Assembly (NCBI GenBank): GCA_025352795.1
Contig: JANXSF010000026.1
Span: 1-64,000, forward strand
DNA length: 64,000 nt
Reading direction: 5' to 3'
Source: Acidobacteriota bacterium
Lineage (GTDB): Bacteria > Acidobacteriota > Terriglobia > Bryobacterales > Bryobacteraceae
How positions within the stretch are numbered: the first letter of the stretch is position 1; every line of letters starts with the position of its first letter. Below, piece after piece: positions 25,063-32,878 of the stretch. Made by a program: the position numbers and the translations under genes. Under the pieces are notes generated by a model. It had not been told where the DNA came from and did no database searches. It was given only the letters and a program-made list of their open reading frames with translations.

Positions 25063-25671
25063 ATGACCCCCAAAACAGCACTGTACCAACTGAAGAATGA
25101 CACTCAGAATTTCCTAGGGCACAACGTGGTTGTGTGCGCCGGAGGGGCCACTTCAGCCCAGCGTCCCTTTAACTTTGGCATGCACGGTGCCCACCTTGGA
25201 CCACGTGCCGGTGTGAACGAAGTGTTCACCTTCACCACCATTCCAGTGATGACTCCCAGCCCGGAAAAGCCCATCTGCGATAACGTGCGGATGATCCCTA
25301 ACACCGAAGTGCTCGACATCACCAATATCCCCAGTTACTCGCTTGGCCCTGGTTGTGATTTCATGATCACTGGACAGTTAAGCGGATGCGCGTTTTGTGC
25401 GCTACCTCAAGGGAATAACTTGCTTGTGTCCCATATTCAGCCTGGCGGTCTGCGAAACATGGACGGTGCTCAATTGAAAACCGCACTGGTGAATACAGGC
25501 CGATTTGCAGGCGTGAATGCTGCCCTAGCGAGCGTTTATGGCCGAGGCGATTATGCAGCCACTGCCTACGTGATCGGAGTTTGCCGTGGAGGAACATGGG
25601 AACTTTGGGGTCAAGCTGTGAGCGGCCCAGGTGCCGGGGCTAACATCGTAAGCGTCACCCGAATTATTTGA
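25063..25671 (+). CDS. Putative CNF1/BLF1-like Cys-His deamidase-fold protein
   Basis: A 202-residue soluble protein without signal peptide. Residues 103-124 contain TGQLSGC (Cys109) and, 15 residues later, His124 in LLVSHIQPGG. In CNF1 the catalytic Cys866 and His881 are also 15 apart; in Burkholderia lethal factor 1 the LSGC Cys94 and His106 are 12 apart. Downstream, VYGRGDYAATAYVIGVCRGG recalls the YGR-(n)-A-V-x-G stretch I remember from BLF1. These toxins deamidate a glutamine in a host protein. Homology is inferred from motif geometry only. AAAGGA lies about nine bases upstream of the ATG. It probably forms an operon with the AbrB-like gene. Confidence 0.55.
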   Translation: MTPKTALYQLKNDTQNFLGHNVVVCAGGATSAQRPFNFGMHGAHLGPRAGVNEVFTFTTIPVMTPSPEKPICDNVRMIPNTEVLDITNIPSYSLGPGCDFMITGQLSGCAFCALPQGNNLLVSHIQPGGLRNMDGAQLKTALVNTGRFAGVNAALASVYGRGDYAATAYVIGVCRGGTWELWGQAVSGPGAGANIVSVTRII

Positions 25672-25675
25672 GTTG

Positions 25676-26581
25676 CTATTTCACGCCAAGCAAAGCGGCA
25701 TGTCGTAGGATTTCAGGATTGCGCGTTCCCACCGCTAAAATCTGCTTCATGGTTGCGACAGCTTCAGGCCCACTTCCAGCTTCTTGCAATGCAATGGCAA
25801 GGGCATCCAGTGTCAGAATATCTTGCCGCGCATCCGCTTCCTGGCGGGCCAGTTTAACTGCATCGTTGGGACGTTTTCCCACGCCTGCGTAGTAAAGAAT
25901 CAGTTCACGATTTGCGTTGTCAGCGTCTTTTTTCCGTAGCAAGGCCGTACGTTCAAAGGCCTGATAATCTTCCGACTTACCGCTTGCCACCGCCAATTGG
26001 TAAAGGTTCTTGGGTTGAGTCAGTGGACGCAAAATTTCAATCGCCTCGGCCTGTCTTTGCTGAGCAATTCGAAGCTGGGCCAAAGTGCCCAATGTTTCCT
26101 CACCACTGGCAGGCATGCGCTTAAGAATCTTTTCTGCATTGTCTAATTTCCCAGCCAGCATTTGCAGCTTGGCAGCATAAAGCAGAAGTGATTGCGCGTC
26201 GGGCTGCTGCCCTGCAACAATGCGGCTAAAAGCAAGGTTCACGGCGTCTATCGCACCATCGAAGTCTCCAGTAGCTTCTCGCAACTGGGCCACCAAAAGC
26301 CACCCTGCTGCATCGGCTTTTCCAATCCGCAGGTCTAACATCCATTGAATAGATTGCTCAGCCTTTTCGTAGTTGCCCAAACCTAAATCAGCCGATGCCA
26401 GCAACTGATAAATGGAAACGTCGTCAGGTACTTCCCGGTTCATTTTCTTCGCTTGCTCCGCAGCGACGGAAAATTCCCCGCGACTCAAATGGCTACGCAC
26501 CTTTTCCTTGCGAGTTTCAAGCGGTATGGTGTCTGCAAATGCTGAGACGGCGAATAGAAGGAGTATTGATTTTGTAAGCAT
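25676..26581 (-). CDS. Exported TPR-repeat protein
   Basis: A 301-residue protein with a signal peptide (MLTKSILLLFAVSAFA, then DT) and TPR repeats throughout. Examples are YQLLASADLGLGNYEKAEQS, LLYAAKLQMLAGKLDNAEKI and LAQLRIAQQRQAEAIEIL. It probably acts in the periplasm as a protein-interaction scaffold; the partner is unknown. It converges with the CNF1/BLF1-like gene with a four-base gap and lies about 100 bases downstream of the DUF4331 gene, past a terminator-like hairpin. Confidence 0.75.
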   Translation of the reverse strand: MLTKSILLLFAVSAFADTIPLETRKEKVRSHLSRGEFSVAAEQAKKMNREVPDDVSIYQLLASADLGLGNYEKAEQSIQWMLDLRIGKADAAGWLLVAQLREATGDFDGAIDAVNLAFSRIVAGQQPDAQSLLLYAAKLQMLAGKLDNAEKILKRMPASGEETLGTLAQLRIAQQRQAEAIEILRPLTQPKNLYQLAVASGKSEDYQAFERTALLRKKDADNANRELILYYAGVGKRPNDAVKLARQEADARQDILTLDALAIALQEAGSGPEAVATMKQILAVGTRNPEILRHAALLGVK

Positions 26582-26633
26582 ATTAGTAATTCTCTAAATC
26601 TGACGAGCCAGGAGGAAAATCCTACCTAAGTTA

Positions 26634-26673
26634 AAAATGTGCGACCCTGCACGTAATGCTGTACCGGGTCGCA
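26634..26673 (-). terminator. Intrinsic terminator after the DUF4331 gene
   Basis: The inverted repeat TGCGACCC (26640-26647) and GGGTCGCA (26666-26673) is followed on the minus strand by CATTTTTAAC. It lies 17 bases past the DUF4331 stop codon. The stem is perfect over eight pairs with an 18-base loop, so stability is moderate. Confidence 0.6.
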
Positions 26674-26689
26674 CACAAGTGAAGTTACA

Positions 26690-28237
26690 TCAGTTTGCGC
26701 AGGCAGCTCCGGCACCTGCCGTGCAGCCTGCTTCATTAGGATCAATATGACGACGATCCCTACCGCTTGGTGCTTCGCCCAAATAGGGGAAGGTGGTTTT
26801 ATAAGCTGTATCGTTGACGTTCACGCCATCGCCCAAACGGTTATTGGGGGCAACGTTGAAAGCTGGATTCAAGACGCCCACTACGGCACGCAACGAAATG
26901 TCGGTAACATCATCGAATAAGCGGCGTCCATTGGGGTATCCAGCACCATCTCCGCCAAGCAAGCCCAGACGGCTGGCGCTAGCAACTGCGGTTGGGGCCA
27001 CTCCGGTGTTGAGTCGAAGCAAATCGGCAACTGGTCCTGGAGTAGTTCCGGCAGCGGCGATTGGTGCCGCATAGGTGACTAGCGGTAACAGGTCAGTACG
27101 CGGTGGAGCAGGAATCGCCACAGCACCAGCCGTAGCGGCGTTGATCAAACGTGCCAACAGCGGATCAAGAAGGAAGCTGGCGAACTGACTATCGTTCTTC
27201 GGTTGATCCATACTGAAGCGATCTTTGGAACCAGTACCAATCAACAGTTCGTTAATCAGCGGATTGCCCATGCGCTGAATCTGGCTCCAGGAGCCGGAGT
27301 TCTGCGCTGGTAGCGGAGCCCGACGGACAGATACTCGTTGCCGGGAAGTGGTTCCAAAAACGCCGATGGTGGCCGCAGTAGAAGTGGCCAACTCAACGTT
27401 GCCGGTGCTGGTGAGCATCGATACGGGAACTTCAATGGCGATTGAGTTTACGGAATAGCCCGAGACAAAATCACTAGCGACGTTGGTAGATGCTGTATCT
27501 TGGGCTGGCGTGAGGACGCCGCCATTTACGGCTGAACGCAAGTTCAGTGTGTCAAATGCTGCACCCAGGTCAATCCAGAACGGATCGTCCACGGTACCGG
27601 AAAATACTTTCACGCCTGGAGTGCTTGTCGTGTAAGTGCCCGCAGTGTAGAGTGCCGAATAATCCATGGTGCGTGGTCCTACGTTTGAAGGGACAGCATA
27701 AAATGGACCACTGCCAGTGATGGGAGTGGATACTCCACCCTTAATCATTGTCACCGTATAGGATTGGCGCGTACCAAAACCAGCATCGTTAAACGATGTG
27801 ATTCTAGCTGGAATCAGCGGTGTTCCAGGTGCTATGGGAGCGGGGGAATTAGATGGTGCATTAATGCCAGCACCCGCGCCGGCAAAGGCTTGGGCCACTC
27901 CGGGCAAACGCTGTTCGGTAGTAAACCGAAATTGGAATACAACGTCTTCCACGGCGTCGTTGTTGTTATCCACCTTTATCTCATACAGCAGATCAGGATC
28001 GAATGGCCACCAATTTGGCCCATTTCCTGGTTCCTGCAATGGATCCACACACAGGATCAATGTTACGCGCGGATTCGCGGCACCATCATAACTGCGAAAT
28101 GCGAATACGTCTGTGATGTCCGCCTTATGGTCCACGGCGGTAATCGGCGCTTCCCGATGGTTGGCAGCAAAGCTACTGGGAGGCATAGCCATAAGAATGG
28201 CCAGCGCTGGTGCAATTATTGTTCTAATTTGATTCAT
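26690..28237 (-). CDS. Exported DUF4331 protein
   Basis: A 515-residue secreted protein. After a signal peptide ending SSFAAN comes the family hallmark HREAPITAVDHKADITDVFA, followed by YDGAANPRVTLILCVDPLQE. It ends with a Cys-containing tail (EAGCTAGAGAACAN). DUF4331 proteins are secreted and of unknown function. The start overlaps the last 14 bases of the PEP-CTERM gene, so the two are translationally coupled and probably co-exported. TTTCCTCC on the plus strand at 28240-28247 supplies a GGAGGAAA ribosome site. Confidence 0.85.
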   Translation of the reverse strand: MNQIRTIIAPALAILMAMPPSSFAANHREAPITAVDHKADITDVFAFRSYDGAANPRVTLILCVDPLQEPGNGPNWWPFDPDLLYEIKVDNNNDAVEDVVFQFRFTTEQRLPGVAQAFAGAGAGINAPSNSPAPIAPGTPLIPARITSFNDAGFGTRQSYTVTMIKGGVSTPITGSGPFYAVPSNVGPRTMDYSALYTAGTYTTSTPGVKVFSGTVDDPFWIDLGAAFDTLNLRSAVNGGVLTPAQDTASTNVASDFVSGYSVNSIAIEVPVSMLTSTGNVELATSTAATIGVFGTTSRQRVSVRRAPLPAQNSGSWSQIQRMGNPLINELLIGTGSKDRFSMDQPKNDSQFASFLLDPLLARLINAATAGAVAIPAPPRTDLLPLVTYAAPIAAAGTTPGPVADLLRLNTGVAPTAVASASRLGLLGGDGAGYPNGRRLFDDVTDISLRAVVGVLNPAFNVAPNNRLGDGVNVNDTAYKTTFPYLGEAPSGRDRRHIDPNEAGCTAGAGAACAN

Positions 28238-28931
28238 TGTTTCCTCCTGTTACAGTGTTACGGCGAATGCCGAACAGAGTGAGCATCGCCAGTCCAGCCA
28301 GCATCAACTGCTGCGCTGACGGTTCTGGTGTGGCTTGGATCGTTACCGATGCTGAGTTAAAACGTGCCGATCCTCCACCCAGTCCCCCGTCCACAGAAAG
28401 ATCTGTGAACACATCAAAAAAGGTGCTGAGAGGCAGCGATGCGGAATCGGACAGCATAGAAAAACCCGACGTGGCAACGGAAATCAAGCTGACAGAGTTA
28501 GTGCAGCCAGTGGGTGAGTTTCCGCTGAACAATGCGCCTGGGCATATATCAAGCGAAGCAGTAACCGCGCCGTCACCTGTTGCCACAGGCGAATTCAGCC
28601 CGACTCTTGCTCCAATCAATGGTGCATTTGAGGCCCTGAATCGAAAGAACGATTCAAACAACTGGCCTTGGTTCGCAGTTTGGTTGAGTGTGAATTGAAA
28701 GGTTGGCATAAACTGCCCGCCCCCCGGATTCACCAGTACTTGTGTCAGCGGTATGACCGAGGCACTGTTTTGTCCCGGAGCAGCGACGAATCCCGAAAAC
28801 GTTACTACTCCGTTTTGGCATCCGACTGTTCCCAAGTTGACGTAATCCTGTAGAGTCCCTGTTAAACAGGGAGCCGCGAAGGCGGAACTACTGACCAGTA
28901 GTATTCCGCCAAGTATGCAATACAGCTTCAT
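28224..28931 (-). CDS. PEP-CTERM sorting-domain protein
   Basis: A 235-residue exported protein. It has a signal peptide (LLVSSSAFAAP), a beta-rich middle with paired Cys (CLTGTL, CPGALF, CTNSVS), and a C-terminal PEP-CTERM anchor: ATPEPSAQQLMLAGLAMLTL then FGIRRN. Exosortase would cleave at PEP and attach or release the protein at the cell surface, usually together with exopolysaccharide production. No exosortase gene is in the window. An ATTCCTCCT tract on the plus strand at the start is an AGGAGGAAT ribosome site on the coding strand. Confidence 0.8.
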   Translation of the reverse strand: MKLYCILGGILLVSSSAFAAPCLTGTLQDYVNLGTVGCQNGVVTFSGFVAAPGQNSASVIPLTQVLVNPGGGQFMPTFQFTLNQTANQGQLFESFFRFRASNAPLIGARVGLNSPVATGDGAVTASLDICPGALFSGNSPTGCTNSVSLISVATSGFSMLSDSASLPLSTFFDVFTDLSVDGGLGGGSARFNSASVTIQATPEPSAQQLMLAGLAMLTLFGIRRNTVTGGNNESN

Positions 28932-29201
28932 TATTCCTCCTATCGTTTTATTTCGAAGGTGCAGACAAACCCAACCACATGGTAATGATGTTGGAGAGTG
29001 AAAGCCCGTTGAAAACTGCTATTAAACAAGATACGCGCGAGTACGGTGGAACGGATTGGGGTTTCTTACAATTTTTGACCGGATTTACTTAGAAGTAACA
29101 AGAGTAAATATCAAACTTTTTGAGCGTGATTTTTGAAACGTTTTTCCAGGAAGGCTCTCAGACTTGGATTTTCTGCGGCCTTTCTGCCACCTAGCTGGCC
29201 A

Positions 29202-29948
29202 CTACTTCGCCGCCATGCGCAACGCGCCATCCAGCCGGATGACTTCGCCATTCAGCATCACATTTTCAAAAATCTGCCGCACTAATTGGGCGAATTCTGA
29301 GGGCCTACCTAAGCGTGGTGGAAACGGAACGTTCTGACCTAAAGCCAAGCGTGCCGGTTCCGGCAGCCCCGCTAGCAGCGGCGTATCGAACAGCCCTGGG
29401 GCAATAGCTACCACGCGGATTCCAAGCCTTGATAGATCGCGAGCAATTGGCAACGTCATCCCGGCAATACCGGCTTTCGATGCGGCATAAGCGCTCTGTC
29501 CGATTTGTCCATCGAAGGCGGCAATAGAAGCCGTGTTGACGATTACCCCACGCTCCCCTTCTGCATTGGGTTCGTTCTTCGACATGGCCCAGGCAGCCAG
29601 CCTGGTGACGTTATAAGTCCCAATCAGGTTGACGCGAATGGTGCGTTCAAACAATGCTAAATCCCCTGGACCATCCTTAGAAATCACTCTGGCCGCTACG
29701 CCGATTCCCGCGCAGCTTACAACACCGGATATAGCGCCAACATCATGCAGGGCAGCTTGAACATCCACTGCTGAAGAGACGTCGGCAAGAAAGAATTTTC
29801 CACCTAGTTCTTTGGCAAGAGCCGCGCCTTCAGGATTCAAGTCCAGCAGAATCGGGGTGCCTCCTGCCTCCGCAACCATGCGGGCCGTGGCCGCTCCTAA
29901 ACCCGAGGCTGCGCCAGTGATCATAACTACTTTGCCGTTGAGATGCAT
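29202..29948 (-). CDS. SDR-family oxidoreductase (3-hydroxyacyl-CoA dehydrogenase type-2-like)
   Basis: A 248-residue short-chain dehydrogenase. The NAD-binding motif is TGAASGLG at 10-17, the acidic cofactor selector is in LLDLNPEG, the catalytic Ser is in VNTASIAAF, and Tyr and Lys are in SAYAASKAG. The match along the length to HSD17B10-type 3-hydroxyacyl-CoA dehydrogenases ([20 protein letters not shown]) suggests NAD-dependent oxidation of a short acyl-CoA. It is divergent from the molybdate permease gene with a 22-base gap between start codons, so the two share a promoter region. Confidence 0.8.
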   Translation of the reverse strand: MHLNGKVVMITGAASGLGAATARMVAEAGGTPILLDLNPEGAALAKELGGKFFLADVSSAVDVQAALHDVGAISGVVSCAGIGVAARVISKDGPGDLALFERTIRVNLIGTYNVTRLAAWAMSKNEPNAEGERGVIVNTASIAAFDGQIGQSAYAASKAGIAGMTLPIARDLSRLGIRVVAIAPGLFDTPLLAGLPEPARLALGQNVPFPPRLGRPSEFAQLVRQIFENVMLNGEVIRLDGALRMAAK

Positions 29949-29970
29949 ATGTTGGCATTATAGGGTTTCT

Positions 29971-30636
29971 ATGGATTGGTTTCCTTTATGGCTGAGTTTG
30001 CGCGTAGCGACTCTGGCTACTCTTATTTCAGCAATGGTTGGCTTACCGCTTGCCTGGTGGTTGGCGCATGGCAAATTTCGCGGGAAAGGATTGTTAGATG
30101 CCTTGGTCACTTTGCCGCTGGTGTTGCCTCCAACGGTCCTTGGGTATTACTTGTTGATTGTGATTGGCCGCAATAGCGCGTTTGGATCTTTGTATGAAAG
30201 TGCAACAGGAGGGCCGCTGGTGTTCACTTGGCAAGGAGCAGTGGTGGCGGCTGTACTTCATTCCCTGCCCTTGCTGGTGAAGTCGGCCCGAGCTGCGCTT
30301 GAGGCTGTGGATCACACTTATGAAAAGGCGGCTCGCAGTTTGGGCGCACCGGAATGGAAAGTATTTTGGCAAGTCAGCCTTCCTCTAGCAAGGCTTCCGG
30401 TTATGGCCGCGATCACGCTGGCGTTTGCCCGCGCATTGGGGGATTTCGGTGTCACGCTGATGGTGGCTGGCAACATTCCTGGTCGGACGCAAACAGTTGC
30501 CGTGGCCATTTACGATGCAGTGGAAGCAGGCGATGGGGAAACGGCTCGCACCTTGGTCTTGGCTGTTTCGGCGCTGGCGCTGGTGATTGTTTGGGTAGCG
30601 GAACGTTTGAATTCGCGCGCGGCGGCGGCTTCATAA
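29971..30636 (+). CDS. modB: Molybdate-type ABC transporter permease
   Basis: A 221-residue inner-membrane permease with five TM helices. The coupling-loop signature reads LEAVDHTYEKAARSLGAPEW and the end ALGDFGVTLMVAGNIPGRTQ is characteristic of ModB. It would move molybdate (or tungstate) with ModC. I use the ATG at 29971; the open frame extends upstream, but only across the divergent SDR gene. No periplasmic ModA is in the window. Stop and the next start overlap as TAATG. Confidence 0.88.
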   Translation: MDWFPLWLSLRVATLATLISAMVGLPLAWWLAHGKFRGKGLLDALVTLPLVLPPTVLGYYLLIVIGRNSAFGSLYESATGGPLVFTWQGAVVAAVLHSLPLLVKSARAALEAVDHTYEKAARSLGAPEWKVFWQVSLPLARLPVMAAITLAFARALGDFGVTLMVAGNIPGRTQTVAVAIYDAVEAGDGETARTLVLAVSALALVIVWVAERLNSRAAAAS

Positions 30637-31703
30637 TGATGGAAGCACGCATCAGAAAAAAGTTCCGCAGCGGCGCGGATTCCAGCGGCTTTACTCTGGA
30701 TGTCCACTTGCGAGTTGGCAACGGCATTACAGTTTTGTTCGGTCCTAGCGGCGCTGGCAAGACGCTAACGTTGGATGCGATTGCCGGATTCAGCGATCCT
30801 GACGAAGGTCGTATCTTGTTGGACGACCGCATTCTGTTTGATGCTGCAGCAAAAGTCAACTTGCCGCCACGCGAACGTGCTTGCGGATATGTGTTTCAAA
30901 ATTACGCGCTGTTCCCGAACATGACCCTGCGCGAAAACATCTACTTTGCTGCCGCACACCTGCCCCGCGTAGAACGTCATAAACGAGTGAACGAAGCCTT
31001 GGAACGGTTCGCCTTGAAAGATGTGGCTGGTCGCAAGCCCAATCAATTATCTGGCGGGCAAAAGCAACGCGGTTCCATTGCCCGGGCGCTGGTTGCCGAA
31101 CCGGGCGTGCTACTGCTTGACGAACCATCCCGAGGCCTGGATGCCTTGCTGCGTCGTGATCTTTACGACGTGCTGCGTGAAGTGCGCAGTGATTACCAGG
31201 CACCCATTATTCTGGTAACTCATGATCTTTCTGAATGTCTGGAATTGGCCGATCATGTATTGATTTACCGCGATGGGCAGATTGTGCAATCTGGCGAAGC
31301 ACCGGCCATAGTGGAGTCGCCGACAAGCGTCGAAGTGGCACGTATGCTGGGGATTTTCAATCTTCTACCTGTGGAGATTTTGGCGCTTGACCCTGGCCGC
31401 AATTGGAGCAAGGTGAGATGGAACGGTATGGATATTGAAGGGCCATATTTCCCCGGTCATTTTTTGGGCGACAAGGTGACGCTATCGGTGCGTCCGGCAG
31501 ATTTAAAAGTCGTCAACCGGCAAGAGAAGTTGGCAGGCAATCAGGTGGCGGTTCCATTGCGGCGAGTGGTGAATACGGCGGAAGGGGTACGGCTGGATTT
31601 CGAGGGCATTTCGGTAGAGTTGAGTCAATCGGAATACACAACAAAGACAGATAATGATAGCTGGGTGATTGAATTCCCCGCGCAAGCTTTGCGAGTTTTA
31701 TAA
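30636..31703 (+). CDS. modC: Molybdate-type ABC transporter ATP-binding protein
   Basis: A 355-residue ABC ATPase. Walker A is FGPSGAGKTL, the Q-loop is in VFQNYALFPN, the signature is QLSGGQKQRG, Walker B is VLLLDEPSRGLD and the switch His is in VTHDL. The C-terminal part (about 290-355) is a TOBE-like regulatory domain, as in ModC. It starts at the ATG at 30636-30638, overlapping the modB stop by one base; a second ATG follows directly. Confidence 0.88.
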   Translation: MMEARIRKKFRSGADSSGFTLDVHLRVGNGITVLFGPSGAGKTLTLDAIAGFSDPDEGRILLDDRILFDAAAKVNLPPRERACGYVFQNYALFPNMTLRENIYFAAAHLPRVERHKRVNEALERFALKDVAGRKPNQLSGGQKQRGSIARALVAEPGVLLLDEPSRGLDALLRRDLYDVLREVRSDYQAPIILVTHDLSECLELADHVLIYRDGQIVQSGEAPAIVESPTSVEVARMLGIFNLLPVEILALDPGRNWSKVRWNGMDIEGPYFPGHFLGDKVTLSVRPADLKVVNRQEKLAGNQVAVPLRRVVNTAEGVRLDFEGISVELSQSEYTTKTDNDSWVIEFPAQALRVL

Positions 31704-31711
31704 ATGAATTT

Positions 31712-32299
31712 ATGGCATTGAAATCATTTGAAGAGTACGAAGAATTAGCCAAGGCTGCGCATGGCCACATGTGCGCTGGGCAGGTGTTAGGCTTGCGCCT
31801 GGCAATTTACGGTTTGGAACTACTGGGGATTGACGACCCGTTGGGACAAGATCGAAAGCGGCTGGTCAGCTTTGTAGAAATCGACCGCTGCGCAACCGAT
31901 GCTGTAACCGTGGTGACTGGTTGCCGCCTGGGCAAGCGGGCGTTAAAATTTCGTGACTTTGGGAAAATGGCGGTGACGTTTTGCGATCTTTTAACGGACC
32001 GGGCAGTGCGGGTGGTGGCCAAGGAATCTTCCAAGCAACTGGCACGGGAAGTGTATCCGGAAATTGAAGACAAGAATCAGCAGCAGATGAAAGCATATCG
32101 TGAACTGCCCGTGGGCGACATGTTTGAGCATGCATGGGTGCGGGTGACACTACCTCCGGAAGAGATGCCGGGCTTCAAGGGTCCACGCGTGAGTTGCGCG
32201 AAATGTGGGGAAGGGATCAACTTCAAGCGCGAAGTAGAAGTGGATGGAAGAGTGCTGTGCAAGGCCTGCGCTGGGGCACGCTATTACGAAGTTTTATGA
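31712..32299 (+). CDS. FmdE-family protein with C-terminal zinc ribbon
   Basis: A 195-residue protein of the FmdE family, named after a subunit encoded with formylmethanofuran dehydrogenase. The conserved elements AAHGHMCAGQVLGLRLAIYG and EIDRCATDAVTVVTGC are present. The C-terminus has a zinc ribbon, CAKC and CKAC. Outside methanogens these proteins are often encoded beside molybdate transporters, as here, and a role in molybdenum or molybdopterin handling is suspected. It is nine bases after modC and overlaps the next gene as ATGA. Confidence 0.82.
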   Translation: MALKSFEEYEELAKAAHGHMCAGQVLGLRLAIYGLELLGIDDPLGQDRKRLVSFVEIDRCATDAVTVVTGCRLGKRALKFRDFGKMAVTFCDLLTDRAVRVVAKESSKQLAREVYPEIEDKNQQQMKAYRELPVGDMFEHAWVRVTLPPEEMPGFKGPRVSCAKCGEGINFKREVEVDGRVLCKACAGARYYEVL

Positions 32300-32853
32300 A
32301 GTGTTACATAACGGATAGCCACGCTATAGGCGGGTTCGACCCAATGATGAAGGCTGTGGCACGGGCTGTGGCTGACGGGGTGGAATGGATTCAACTGCGT
32401 GAAAAACATTGCTCCGCGAAAGAATTAGCCCAAGCCGCAAGACGAGTAATCCAGTTGGCACGGCATGGAAAAACCAAGGTAATTATCAATTCCAGGATTG
32501 ATGTAGCCCTAGCCTGCGGAGCCGATGGAGTGCATCTTCCCAGCGATTCATTGTCCCCCAACGTGGTACGACGCATTGCCCCGGAAGGATTTCTGATTGG
32601 GGTTTCAACGCATTCTCTAGAGGACGCATTCCAGGCCTGCAACAACAGCGCTAGTTACGTATTCTTCAGCCCTGTATTTCAGAAACCTGGCTATAGTGCG
32701 GCCCAGGGGCTCGCCGCATTGCGACTGGTTTGTGAGTCAGTGCCCATCCCCGTATTGGCTCTGGGTGGCATCACTGTGGCTAACGCTTTGGAGTGTATGG
32801 ATGCAGGCGCGGCAGGGGTCGCCGGAATCAGTATGTTTCAAAATAAACGATGA
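32296..32853 (+). CDS. ThiE/TenI-like thiamine phosphate synthase family protein
   Basis: A 185-residue TIM barrel started at the ATG overlapping the FmdE stop. Motifs are VEWIQLREKHCSAKEL (pyrimidine/diphosphate binding), ADGVHLPSDSLSP, GVSTHSLEDAFQA and VFFSPVFQK, ending VLALGGITVANA. These match ThiE, which joins the thiazole and pyrimidine halves of thiamine, or its paralogue TenI, a thiazole tautomerase. At 185 residues it is shorter than most ThiE proteins (about 210). Its place in a molybdenum operon is unexplained. Confidence 0.75.
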   Translation: MKCYITDSHAIGGFDPMMKAVARAVADGVEWIQLREKHCSAKELAQAARRVIQLARHGKTKVIINSRIDVALACGADGVHLPSDSLSPNVVRRIAPEGFLIGVSTHSLEDAFQACNNSASYVFFSPVFQKPGYSAAQGLAALRLVCESVPIPVLALGGITVANALECMDAGAAGVAGISMFQNKR

Positions 32854-32878
32854 ACGGAATGGACTAGACTAACAGTGC

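Noticed and set aside
30354-30635. Upstream extension of the modC frame
   Set aside because: It is out of frame with, and fully inside, the modB gene. The TAATG junction gives a normal coupled start.
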